DNA from: Stenopsyche tienmushanensis
Lineage: Eukaryota > Arthropoda > Insecta > Trichoptera > Stenopsychidae
Assembly (NCBI GenBank): GCA_008973525.1
Contig: WACJ01000070.1
Coordinates: 186,001 to 250,000, forward strand
Length of the DNA: 64,000 bases
Reading direction: 5' to 3'
Under the pieces are notes generated by a model. The model ran no database searches, was not told where the DNA came from, and worked only from the letters and a program-made list of their open reading frames with translations. Below, one piece after another: positions 33,539 to 45,050 of the stretch (position 1 is its first letter; every line of letters starts with the position of its first letter). The position numbers and the translations under genes were made by a program.

Positions 33539-36500
33539 AAGCGATAGAGGTCGTTCTTTCAGATGCAATGTGTCCACAATACCACAAAAGATGTTGTTGT
33601 TAATTTGGCGAACTGAATCTGAAAGAGATTATTCACAAGAAAATATTCACGTTTCAATGTTTGAATTTGAGGATATAAATATTCACATATAAACGCCAAA
33701 ATATCTATCTATGTTTCAACATCAATTTAGTGAAAGGAAGTAGATGTTCGATTCGTGAATGGTCGATTTAACCCCGAGGCTGCAAAGGTAAAAAAGCCCT
33801 CAGCCGAGTGATAATATTTCAATCGGGGTGTATCGTGACCAGTGGTTTCCGCCTTGAATCCCCGGATTTTAAGTGACCGGATGATATTTCACAGATTGAA
33901 GTTAAAATGTGGAATTCTTTAGACAAACGGCTTTCCGCAGCTTTTACCGGTCGGTCTGAGAGCTTTAAGCACGGAACGGAAAATGTGAAAAGTGGCTCCC
34001 TGAAAATTTATTATCGAGGGCAGGTCACGGGGCCGGGAGCCCTCCTCGTTACGTATCAATGTAAAATCAACATTCAGTACCGTGTTTATTTGTTTCCTGG
34101 ATTCCGGATCGAATCGAGGATAACCGGGAGATATTCATCTCATAATTTAGCCCGACATCCATCCCCGTTTAAGCTCATTTAATTCAATACAATTGATATA
34201 CGTACAGCGTTTTAAGCGCAATCATATCGCGTGATCGCTTTTAGAGGCCCGCACTGTGCGATACATGCTATGTTAACATCTGTTGTAGCGCCGGAAAAAT
34301 AAGGGATATCTTCGATATATCACGACATAGGTATAGTCTTTCCTTATCTCATGTAAACAATAAATTTCCGCTTTATTGACAATACTACGTGAGGTTTTCC
34401 CGCTTCCTTGTTTCTTCTGCGCGCGTGCGACAAGAGATTATGGAAAATATATCTTTGAAGACCAATTTATACCGCGCCCATAAATATTGAGAAGCATAGC
34501 TTTCCAAATTTTTATTATCGATTTCGAGTGTTTATTCAATTTTTTGGCATCTAAAATATATGCCATTACTCATAATGTCAGATAAAAATAAATTAAAAAA
34601 TATTTTTTAAGCATAGACAAGGCACTATTTCTTATTGAAGTGAAACTTACAATAACAATGACGCTATAGGGCAAATTGGCTTGAACGTCATGGATCTGAC
34701 ACCAATGAAAAATTACCCTAAACGTAAATATAACTGCGAACACGTTTTGGTTGAAAATACACAGATTTAATTTTGAATACGCTAAGCCTACACTTGTGAC
34801 AGAATTATTCCTTGGGTTGTCTCCAACAGGCTTGCGCAAGAATCCTGCCAGGGCCGGACATGATTTTGGCGACACGTGTTGAAAGAAAATATTTTTTCCT
34901 TTGACAAGGAAGAGGTGGAAAGCGCTACCTTCATCCGGATCGTGACTCGGGTGAGACCCTCAGGTTTAGCACCTTACCCAGACGGGTCGGTGGGCGGCCG
35001 CCCTTGATTGATGCATGACCTGTCGGCCACCGGCCCGCCGCCCATCCGGTGCATTATACATACGGTCGAGCCCATAGACACGGGCGCCCTCCCTCGCGGG
35101 CGCCGAGCACGTGCCCGCAACACTAATAAATACCCGTTACAGGGCTGTACCATCATTGTCACTCAAGGGTCGTGCTGAATGACGTTTGTAAATGACCCAG
35201 GCCTTAATATCACCCAATAAAGAACGCTTGCAATCGCATAAAACGTTTAACGACCATGTTCGTCACGACCGAAAATTAATGCCCTGCATCGAAATATGGC
35301 TGTTCTCGTCCGAAGCCACAGCGACTAGGATCGAATGAGCGAATAATACAAATTTATTATATAGCCTTAAAATTCAATATGCAAATAATTAATGTGGATC
35401 CATGAATTTGAATATATGGATACGAGGGTTCCTCGGTATGTGAGTTTCCGTTTCCTGCTTACCCTCTACAATGTATTTGGATAAACCACTGTATTAATTA
35501 ATTATTATGGCTTAATTTATAGCCATAATAATCCAAATATTACATTAATTCACAAAAAAAATGCTTTGGTCTATATATAGATATGAATATGAATTTGTAA
35601 AAAAATCAATGTTCCCTTATATAAAAAACTAATTTGAACATGATATATTTTTTATATACACAATGCATCATAAATATGTTTAAATAATATGCAGATCTAT
35701 TTAAAATTGCAATTGGTAGTTAAATTTGGTAATATTATAAAGTTCAAATTTTAGATTTTAATTATATGAACCGAAATTCAAAAGAACAGAACCAGAACAC
35801 CTATTTAATCTAAATATATTTATGTTTATGAACTTTAAACGTTTAAATAATAAACCTATTTTATAATATTGGTTCATCGAAAATGAAGCCGAAAATGAAC
35901 ACGATTTAAATTTATCATTTTATTTCATGATCATATAATATATCCAATATTGAGTAATTTATCACATATATGTTTTATATTAGAATGTTCATATTTATTT
36001 GTTTTTTGAGCTGAAAAATCAATTAAACCACTGAAATCAATCAATTTCGCCAGCTGTCCGAGTTTAATTTTGACATTGGTGAATTTAATTAATTTAAATA
36101 TTGTGAAAAATCAACATTTCAGAAAAAAATGTCAAAATGAATCTCGAATAAAAATTGTATGATATTTGCAAATTAAGCCTAAGATCATAAATATTTGGTC
36201 TTTGAGCTGAAAAAATAAATTTGGCTATCAAATTATTCAAATGTGGTAGTTTTGCAAATTTTTGATTAAAGTGTCCGAGTTTCATTTTGACATTGATAAA
36301 TTGAGTTGAAATCAAATCATACAATCTCCAAATTTAATCATTAAAATAATTTTAAATTGTTATGTGCTCCTTATACTCTTGATCTATAGTTGCTAAATAT
36401 TTAAGACCCAAACAGGAATAATAACATTAAACAACACAGTCATAAATCACAAAAGGACTGCAAATTTAATGACGTTTACGATTGTATTGCAGCTTGAGCC

Positions 36501-37439
36501 ACAAAAAAGTACAATCCCTTATGGTAAGAAATTAACTTCAAACAAAATTAATGAGATGCCCAATAATAACTAATTTGAAGCAACTTTATTAGCAACACCT
36601 CATAAATCTATTCTCAGCTTGTTCGCAGACTTATTTAAATTGTCATAGAAGACTGGGCAGAGTTGAAGATGAATTATGCATCGATTCTGATTGCAATATT
36701 CTGTACTGAAGTCGCTTGAACGTCTTGAGTTATAATCAATTTACAGACAGTGGCATTCTGCCCCGTAATTTCGCAAAGCCACTCAAAGAATCGCGTTCAA
36801 AAAATAAACTAATTTCGCATATTTTGCTTGATGTTATGAAAAATAGATATGCCATTGGAGTTTCCAAATTCGAAAAGTCGTATTCAAACAAGCCGGGTAA
36901 TTCATGGTTGTTTCAAAGGAGCTCTATTTATCTTGAAAGTTACCGAGTTTTCTATTTGGAGAAATTATTCATGGATGAGTGGTATAGACGTGGAAGTTCC
37001 CATGTATTACAAAAGTTCTTTGTAATTCAATATATCATTGTATTCACTAAAACATTTTCCTCTTGCTCTTCATCCTTTCCAAGTTCGAGAGAATGTGGCA
37101 TATAAGAGGAAAACAAAGGATAATTAATTGAAATTACGGAGTAAAATAAACCATAGTCATGGCATTATATTCAAAGACGGCTTATGATAATCGTTTGAGG
37201 ACAATTACGACAATTTATTGAAACTTTAATTACAAAATGAACTACCTCATTGCATTAACATTGAAAATATCATCCCTTATTGATAATTATAATTAAAAAA
37301 CACAAACATTATACAACGAAAATGAATTAAAAATCTCTAAAAGTAATTTAATTAAATATCATAGTCCAGAGTAATCGATCTTCAATTTACGCGCTTTTTG
37401 CAATGTACTGCAACTATAAATTTTGTTCTGGATGTTTTA
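33539..37439. other. Long gene-free stretch with GC-rich blocks and AT-rich filler
   Basis: About 33740-34480 and 34900-35120 are richer in G+C and appear once in the window ('gggcaggtcacggggccggg', 'ggtgggcggccgcccttg'). Frames of 91 codons (33907-34182, plus) and 62 codons (35162-34974, minus) lie there without known motifs. From 35340 to 37100 the DNA is very AT-rich; a 129-codon plus frame at 36716-37105 begins with TTG and shows no domain. No gene is supported. Confidence 0.4.
35501..35532. repeat. Perfect 12-bp inverted repeat (hairpin)
   Basis: ATTATTATGGCT is followed, after 8 bases, by its exact complement AGCCATAATAAT. In DNA this AT-rich it may be chance, or the core of an old palindromic element. 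Confidence 0.5.
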
Positions 37440-37960
37440 GGTGCTCATGAATCCCGGGATTAGTAAACGTAATCCCAGAAAAAATTGGGACTTAAAATTT
37501 TTATCTAACAGAAATCGTACAATTCACCAGCACGATGAAGGCTATTTAAATCGAAAAATTCCCGCCGAAATCGGGACGCTTGGAAACAGTGGCGTAACTA
37601 CTAATTGGTGAGCTTAGGCAACGCCTAGGGGCAGCTACTGTCTAATCTATGCATACATATATACAGTACATATATGTTTTTTAAATTGTTATATTAACCT
37701 TTCCCTACCGGTGATGTATTTACTACACCTCGACTCTAATAATGTGAATATCGATATGAAATATAATAGATACGGAGCTCATAACTTTTGTATTCCTCCG
37801 TAATATAATTACGAATCACATCAAAGTATTATAGTATTAAAGTATTTATCTGCAGCGACGGAAATAAATAATATATCGGGAAATCGGGAATTTTGCGAGC
37901 TTTAGTTTTAGGATACCGGGACTGAACTCGGGATGGTCTAATGCAATCCTGAGATCCCGG
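37440..37960. mobile_element. MITE B, copy 2 (inverted relative of 21365-21735)
   Basis: It shares 'ccggtgatgtatttactac', 'aatatcgatatgaaatataa' and 'cgggaaatcgggaattttg' with copy 1 in the opposite sense. 'cccgggatt' words lie near the left end and 'cccgggatc' just past the right. A CAGTGGCGTAACTAC word at 37589 resembles a hAT terminus and may mark a smaller insertion. There is no coding sequence. Confidence 0.55.
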
Positions 37961-38118
37961 GATCGAAATCGAAAAACGAGTCCAACCGCTTAACGCGAGA
38001 CTACTTACAGGTATAGGTACAGGTAGTTACTTCATGAACTAAATTTTGTTTAAATCTAGATTGTAAGATATTTATTAGATAGTTGAGGTCACCTATTTCC
38101 GATAACGGATCAAACTAT

Positions 38119-38205
38119 TTAACCCTTTAAAGAGTATGCCCGCACATGCTGCGAGCACAATCAAGTAATCCAGAAAGAGTATGCCCGCACAAGTTGCGGT
38201 CAGCG
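38119..38205. mobile_element. piggyBac-like terminus
   Basis: It begins TTAACCCTTTAAAGAGTATG. TTAA followed by CCC is the form of a piggyBac end. The word 'gagtatgcccgcaca' occurs twice, 49 bp apart, as a subterminal repeat. No partner end was identified. Confidence 0.4.
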
Positions 38206-38359
38206 CTCCATAGCACTACAATGCCGTGCGTAATGATGTCAAACATTACATTTACGATCTGTGTTATTGTTTTATTATGTTTCAATTAAACTTCAAACGC
38301 AGTTTCATCATAAAGAATTTATCAAAATAATGAAAAGATCAATACATATACATCACCGA

Positions 38360-38880
38360 AATGAAAGGTCTGTTGAAAACATTGCTGCTGTGCGTTAGAG
38401 TGTACGGGAACACCCGAGTCTTGGAGGACTTGGGTCTGCATACGTATAAAATCCAACTGACCGATGAAACCAAGGTAAACGACCATAGCCTTGTGTTCAA
38501 TGATTGGGCTTTGGAGCAGTTGGATCCAGTTTGTCAATCTGGCAGAATCATTGGTTTTTACTTATTTTAAAACGAAACTGACATTGTCATAGCCGTCAAC
38601 GGCAAACGCTACAGATTACTGATAAGCTACTTCTTGGGTCTAAACTGGATGCGTGCCACACGACGCATGCCACGATGAACATTCTGCACGAGCGATTTAA
38701 GAGCATGCAAACAATTAATGTCCTCAAAGTCAACACAATGAAAGCTATTCAGCAAATTCAGCTGGATTTATGCGACAAAGTTATCGAAAATTGGACCTCC
38801 CGAATACGTGCCACCAAGTAAAGCCGCGGCGGATATTTGAACGACGTTATATTCTATATAGTTAATAAATGGAGCGTCCT
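38360..38880 (+). mobile_element. Transposase remnant, IS630/Tc1/mariner-type DDE family
   Basis: The frame at 38361-38570 gives 'DETKVNDHSLVFND' and 'SGRIIGFYLF'. After shifts come 'AVNGKRYRLLISYFLG' and 'HTTHATMNILHERFKSM', then 'AIQQIQLDLCDKVIENWTSR' and 'SRGGYLNDVIFYI'. This order follows a common insect transposase family with (F)HL.G.VN.QN, NG.RY..MI, DGA..H.A, VIENW..R and RGGHLNDIIF. The stretch with the catalytic DFFLWG word is deleted and one stop lies in the tail. Class rank within the superfamily is not certain. Confidence 0.75.
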
Positions 38881-39940
38881 TATTTAAAGACTCTGTATAT
38901 ACAATTTGCTTAAAAAATAATGAAAAATTGCTTAAAGAATACACATTAATAGCAGCTTAATTCCGTTTCTATTCTTACATTATTGCTCATTTTAAGTACA
39001 CAAATTCTCGAAACGGAAGCGAAAAAGACCTTGGCAAATTTTAAACTTAATTTACTCGACGGCCTCGTATTTATTTGTTAATGAAAGCTACAATGGGAGA
39101 CAATAATGATTACAAACCATTTACTGTTATTTAGTGAATCGTTATTGTCTCCTTGTTCCTCGGCACATTGAGCCTGTATGGCTGAGTTCTTCGTGTAAAT
39201 CTAACGTGTAGGCATTATCATCGAGCTGGTCTCGGTCCTGAGGGATGCAACTCCCTCAATGATGGCCAACATTCATCTCGTTTCTACAGTCAACCCTTCC
39301 AGCGACGCGCTTGTAATTGTGACTTAAGACGATTAATATGCTTGGGGGAGACTTTCACTATGACTCCAATTTAAGCCGTGCACTACAGGGTGTGCACCCT
39401 AATATTATTCATGATCTTCTTAATTTATACAAAACTTAATAACACATAAATAATAATTCGATGATGTTATAGAGTGGCTGTATTTAGATTTGATTGTTAA
39501 TATTTTGCTTTGAATTTCGCTAAAAATGCGGAAATGCTATATTTTTCCGGCAAGTATCCATCAAGAATTTTAATATTAATCCTTTGCAAGGAATATTGTA
39601 TTTTGTTATGAGTATATATATTTTTTGTATCATTTTATCCATCCCTGACGGTTTCAGTAGCTCGACACAACTCTCGGATGTGTAACGGAATTCTAATTTC
39701 CTTCCTGCTACCGCCACAGGAAGGAGATCTAGGAGATGAGGAGGGAGGCTGATGAATGTTAGGAAAATGGTCGAAGAATGTCTCAAATCCAAAAAGACAA
39801 GACTGCATCTGAGGGATGCACTTTAAAAAATGTTTTCCACTTCAAATGCATATTTTTATAATTATATTTAATTTGAAATAGCAAAAAGGAATTGAGGACT
39901 TTTTTTAATAAATCTGATCTAAATAAAATAAAAAGATGAT
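38881..39940. other. Intergenic DNA, no gene recognised
   Basis: About 39140-39320 is richer in G+C ('tgttcctcggcacattgagc') without frame or repeat match. The rest is AT-rich. Confidence 0.4.
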
Positions 39941-40098
39941 TTAAACCGTTGATGAGGAATCCCATATATTCTACGAACGGACTCAAGTGATAAAGAAAGA
40001 ATATTTTCGCACATTGAATGCGGGGACTAATGAATCGGAGACAGAGACGGAGAGAGTGTCTTGCGTCTCGTGCTGTAAATGTACCCCTACACGTTTAA
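39941..40098 (+). mobile_element. piggyBac-like MITE end (family P, copy 1)
   Basis: It begins TTAAACCGTTGATGAGGAAT, continues 'actcaagtgataaagaaaga' and ends in 'cgtgctgtaaatgtacccct'. The same order occurs at 48951-49150. The start also matches, inverted, the end at 45050. The TTAA fits the piggyBac target. Confidence 0.6.
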
Positions 40099-40306
40099 AT
40101 ATTATGAAAAGTGATCCATAGCGCTTCATTTTCAATGGCGTGTTTAAATTTTTAGTACAAATTTATTCAAACATTACATTTATGATATAATTTTGTCACG
40201 TTTCAATTAAATTTCCGACCATGCTCTATAAAAACAAACTATCTCTCGTATAAATAAATACGATATTTGAAATATTATTTTTAGAGTATAAGATAGAGTC
40301 ATCATA

Positions 40307-40970
40307 TTAATCCGTTAAGTAGGCGGGACGTATATATACGTCCAAAGTAAACTGCATCGAAATTGGTTAGGACGTATATATACGTCCTCGAAATATATGT
40401 TGAGTTCTATAGCAGGTGCGACTTTTTTTTAAACGAATGTGTGAGTTGTCGATACATGTTTTGACATGAATTTAAGATGGGTAGCAAATTGGTTGCACTT
40501 CGCTATTGTGTTGGGATGGACGTGTACTTAGTAAGCGGTGACTAGTAGTATAAGGTAAGATTCAAAGCAAAATTTAATGTTTTTAAATGGAAGACATATT
40601 GATGCTCAATTCAGACAACATAGTAAAAAGCCAACCTATGCCATCAAAAAACAGCATAACCCCTAAACCCTCACGCTTAGTTGAAAGGCATTTTCAAAGA
40701 ACAAAAGAAAGGGAACTAAAGTCAGGAAATGTCGAGTTTATTACAAAAAAGGGAAAGAATCTACACACTAGTGTTCGGATTGTGAGGTAGCACTACGTGT
40801 AAACAACTGTTTTAAAATATTTGCATTTGTTAACTTCTCTATATATTTATGTATCTAAATAAAGAAAAAAATATGTTTCATTGATTTTTTATAAATTCTA
40901 AGCATCATTAAAAAAAATTAATTATATGAACCCATGCCAGGTGGGCAGGACGTATATATACGTCCTAACC
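40307..40970 (+). mobile_element. piggyBac element remnant with transposase tail and 18-bp palindromes
   Basis: The left side starts TTAATCCGTTAAGTAGGCGG. The identical perfect palindrome GGACGTATATATACGTCC occurs at 40326-40343, 40370-40387 and 40948-40965. Between them the frame 40587-40790 gives 'PSRLVERHFQRTKERELKSG'. One frame over, 'CRVYYKKGKEST', then after a stop 'CSDCEVALRVNNCFKIF', follow: the cysteine-rich zinc finger at the C-terminus of piggyBac transposases (normally CR.C...GKRK.TRY.CS.C.V.LC...CF..YH). One Cys reads Arg. The DDD catalytic body is missing. Confidence 0.75.
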
Positions 40971-41290
40971 AAAATGTGCGCACCCACTCTATGTTGCATT
41001 AATCATCAACAGATGACGACAAAATAAACATTAAAATTAAAATGGAATTTGTCCGTAGACGGTCTTCTTAGAATCATAATAAACAGTAAAAAGCCACATT
41101 AATTATTTAGTTAAAACTCAGGCTGCTACCAAAAATGATTCTATTTGAAATGCTATTATAAGACCCAACAATGTCAATTATATTTGGGTTCATTTATTGA
41201 TATACACGCTTTATTCACGCTGCGCGGTTTTGGCAGAAAAGCGGATTTGTGTGTACAATATATGGTAGATATACGAATTTAGCATCTATG
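40971..41290. repeat. Family P internal repeat block, copy 2
   Basis: Words 'catttattgatatacacgct', 'cacgctgcgcggtttt' and 'gcggatttgtgtgtac' recur at 49490-49545, 56598-56680 and, inverted, at 44750-44850. The earlier part ('aattaaaatggaatttgtcc', 'cggtcttcttagaatcataa') recurs inverted at 44925-45010. No coding sequence is present. Confidence 0.6.
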
Positions 41291-42344
41291 TTTAAATATT
41301 AAAAGAGACATGGCTATTAAATAACGAGACTAAGCCAAAATTTGGTTATTAATAAAATAAGAATCAATTCTAATAGTAATCCGAGAGTAAAATATCCATT
41401 AATATGATAAAATATTGATGAGATCTCCCTATTCTAGAAAAATTCGTTAGGTTTTCATTATTATTTATTATATAAATGTCATATAATGTACTACTTGGAT
41501 AAATAAATACATATGTATTCAATGTTTTAATTCATGTATGATATTAAGTTCTAATTCAAATATGCTTAAAACAAGCACCCATCTTATAAGTATCTCATTG
41601 TTTATGGTTTTGTCTAGAGTTGCTTTCCGCAATTCATTAAATGCATCAGTGATGTCCGGTTTAAATTTTCACCGTTCGAGGAAAACCAAAAGTGGTCGAG
41701 TTTTAATTAAAATCGACCGTGTTTCCCGGAACTGAAAATTTTCTTCGCTTTTCTTCCTGCAAGTTGTCCACGTCTTCGAGGGCGGATGCGTCAAGCTCAG
41801 TTTTTGCTGTTTAACATTCCTGAAAAGTTTCGCGCAAAGTTTCAGTTTCACGGCGGCTTGCTGAAGAATGGATGCGGTCTGAAATGTATTTGCGCAGATT
41901 TTTTGCGCTTGTTTTATCAAAGCATACTTCGGATAATTAAATTTCAAAATGGCGGGACAAACAAAGGGTGCTCCGTCGTTTTTCCGGCAGGGGTGAATCT
42001 GGGCCGCGTTGGATTTTTCGCCACACAAACTCCCCTGCGACGAAGCGGACGATGCATGGGACAAAGCCCACTTTTTATAAATGTTTTGATGAAACGTGAA
42101 ATTGGAAATAAAATAAAAATTCCACGTGAAGAGCATCGATTTATAAGGTAAAAGCAAAAAAATATTTAATTCATATTTGGTTTGCTAAAATACTAAAAAA
42201 TATAATTAAAGATTAATTAGAAATTACATATATCGATGATGTAGCGCTTCATTGGACGCGCTGTAGAAGGTAATTCTTTGATGTGAAGAAATCTAAGATT
42301 GAAATAGAAATATTTAAAAAAATTGAATTGAATTGAATGAAATA
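41291..42344. other. Intergenic DNA with a GC-richer block at 41640-42130
   Basis: The block at 41640-42130 is open on both strands (162 codons minus at 42157-41669 and 121 codons plus at 41786-42151). Neither translation has a recognisable domain, and two long overlapping antisense frames argue for low stop density rather than coding. It has no second copy here and may be conserved non-coding DNA. Confidence 0.4.
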
Positions 42345-43352
42345 TTAGGCAAAGCGGAAAGAAATGTCATTTTTTTATTATTTGGAGAAAAAAATTATTT
42401 TAATAAAAGCTGTACAATATTGTACAATTTGTAATCATCATCCACAGACTAGGTAGCTTTTTAATGCCTTTTTCATAAAGTTCGGCCGGTTTTCCACTAA
42501 AGTAAGAATCTAAATGATTTTTCACTTGTTCCACAGAAGTTACCTCCAAATCCAGCTCCCTTATTTTGTTCTGCGTAATCCTTGCTGCGTGTGGTCTTGC
42601 ATCATCATGCTGTAATATTCTTCTTTGGTTGTTATCAAGTACTGATCGATTTTTGAGCATTTCCGATTTTAACCTATTTAATTGTGCACAATATAGCTCT
42701 GCTGTAACAGTTTGGCTAAGATTTATTAATTCGTAGTGAATTACGCTAAAAAATCCCACCAAACACAAAGGAGGACCTGTTTCAAGGATAATGACGGTCG
42801 AGGGGTAGAAACAGGTACTTGATTTGAAGAAAGCCACTGTTACCCTGTCTATATTTTTTCCCGAGTCTTTTCAAATGGTCTTTTACTGTCGATCAGGGAT
42901 AGCCAATGTCTAGCGATAATTCCTTTATTGTTTTTCGAGGATCAGATTCTACCAGAGAATTTAATGCATCATCATCGATTATAGGAGATCGTCCTGATTT
43001 TGGTTTATTTTTCAAATCTCTCTCCCTATTTGTGAATTTTTTGAACCATCTATGGCATTTTCGAATATTCAATATGTTGTCATATGTATCACAGATGCTC
43101 TGGGTAGCTTCTTTTGCTTTTAATCCTTTATCGAATAAAAACAGTAAATAAGATCGCAAATGAGTCTCATCAATTTCTGGCTTGGACATTTTCACTATGG
43201 CTAAAAAAATATAAAAATATTTGAAAAAGTAAGACAAATAACAGAGCTTCAAAATGACACCAATTTTGACGTATTCACTTGACAGCAACCCGAGATGAAC
43301 TGATGGCAAAGACGCAACCAAAAAAAATGACATTTCTTTCCGCTTTATCTAA
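42345..43352 (-). mobile_element. Mariner transposon, internally deleted (family M1, copy 2)
   Basis: Terminal repeats TTAGGCAAAGCGGAAAGAAA and, reverse-complemented, TTAGATAAAGCGGAAAGAAA are flanked by TA. It is 1008 bp against 1260 bp for copy 1. On the minus strand the start MSKPEIDETHLRSY and helix-turn-helix ('KEATQSICDTYDNILNIRKC') are intact to 'KTIKELSLDIGYP'. A deletion then removes the region of the first catalytic Asp. A second frame (42837-42400) has 'QHDDARPHAARITQNKIREL', but 'YSPD...SDYHLF' with the third Asp is deleted before 'VEQVKNHLDSYF'. It cannot be active. Confidence 0.92.
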
Positions 43353-44689
43353 TATGTAAGAAGGTAATCGCTTTTAACAGAGTTTATAAATTTTAAAGAA
43401 TCCCAAACTTTTAAAAAGTCTGCGAATATTAAAAACCTATATGCCAAATTGAAAAGGAATCGATAGATGTAGGATTTTAATAAATACGTTTTTGTGTTTA
43501 TGTTTTCGGAAAGTACAAACCTAAATTGGTTCGAACTTCCTATTACAAGGATTTACATAACACTGTGATTTTGTATGAACATAATCGTGTTATACGAGGG
43601 CCGAGTGTATTATGAAGCACTCTATGTCCCATAAAATATACGTGGCACGAAATCACATGAGTAGTTCGAAGGCATTGTTACGATCGTGCTTCAAAATTTT
43701 ATGATAAATATTGCCTCTTGCCCGCGGAAACTATTTCGAAAGTAACTCATTTCTCAAGTTTGGGTTAAATTCGAGCGCATTTCTCGGTAGTTTCCGAGAA
43801 ACGGCCAACTTTACAAAAACAAACATGACGCTAACATATTTTTCCTATAAAGGCGAAGAAAGTTTTTCTCGCTATGCGCTTTCTATGCGCCGCACTGAAA
43901 CGGCTGCGTCCGTTGCTATCCTTTTGCAGAAATGTTAGCACTGAAGACTGATATTAATTTACACGTCGGCTAGGTTAACAATGGGTAGATTTCAGCAGAA
44001 GAGTGCACCTTGAGATTATTACATCATTACAAAGTGGTAGATTTGTTACTGCAAATGCACTTGAGTTATATGACTGACGACAGGATAATAAAACGCGAGG
44101 AAGACCCGAGGGTTGGACGGTGCACTCTTAATACACGGGGTTGCTTATTCTTTATGAATTATTAACATGACGGGCCCTCTTTTATTGTCAAAAGAATTAA
44201 AATGCTGGAAATATTTCATGGGAAATACTCGTATTCTTCTCAAGATACCATGTTTGTTAATGAACGTAGACGATATCCATGGAAGATTTTCTCAGGGATG
44301 AAACACTATCTGGATTTGAACACAAATACTTATTATTAAAGTCAAATCAACCATATTTGATACTCAATCGAGAAACTGCAATATTATTGGAAACTCACCA
44401 AGCGAATAATTCAAATTTGCACTTCTTGTTTGAATAGGCTTCTTATTGATATCAATTCCTATCAGCTACAGTAATAAAACTCTCTATTTAAAATAAATTA
44501 AATATATTTGAATTTAATAATCGCGTATATATAGAGTAAAATTCAAAATAACGGATATAACGAGCATTTTTTTTTTTGATAATAGCATTCAAGAAAAAAT
44601 ATTTTTCGTAGTCAAAATGGTCAAATCTTCATTTTATAATGAATATTTATAACGGATATAAATATTTATTCATTCTTGTCAACCACCTC
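43353..44689. other. Intergenic DNA, no gene recognised
   Basis: About 43560-44000 is slightly richer in G+C and has a 75-codon plus frame without known motifs. The rest is AT-rich, with nothing notable. Confidence 0.4.
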
Positions 44690-45050
44690 AGATTTGTCAT
44701 CTCCAATTACAAAGAATGCGATGAGGAAATATGAAGATGTGGACGTACAAAATCATTTTTCTCTCAGAACCGCGCAGCGTGAGTCAAGCTTGTATATCAA
44801 TAAATAAACCTAAACACTATTGATATTGTTGGGCTCTATAATAAAATTTCAACTTGAATCACTTTTGATAGCTAGCTGAGTTTTTAGTATGTAATTGATG
44901 TCGCTTTCTACTATTTATTATGATTCTAAGAAGACCATCAATAATCTAAGAAGACCCCATTCCTAATGACTTTAAACCGGATACGGACAAATTCTATTAT
45001 AATTTTAATGTTATTTGGTCAAAAATCGGGATTCCTCATTAACGGGTTAA
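44690..45050 (-). mobile_element. piggyBac-like MITE, minus orientation (family P, copy 3)
   Basis: Read from 45050 on the minus strand it begins TTAACCCGTTAATGAGGAAT, matching the starts at 39941 and 48951. It then carries the blocks shared with 40971-41290 in order, ending near 'cgcagcgtgagtcaag' (plus, 44775). It is non-coding. Confidence 0.65.

Noticed and set aside
36716..37105. 129-codon plus frame
   Set aside because: It starts with TTG in AT-rich DNA, has no recognisable motif and no promoter or splice signals.
38119..38205. Repeated 'gagtatgcccgcaca' considered as a CRISPR-like array
   Set aside because: Only two copies, no regular spacers, and the genome is eukaryotic.
41669..42157. 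Frame of 162 codons on the minus strand with a 121-codon plus frame over it
   Set aside because: Neither translation shows a domain, signal peptide or splice context. Long antisense overlap suggests few stops by composition.
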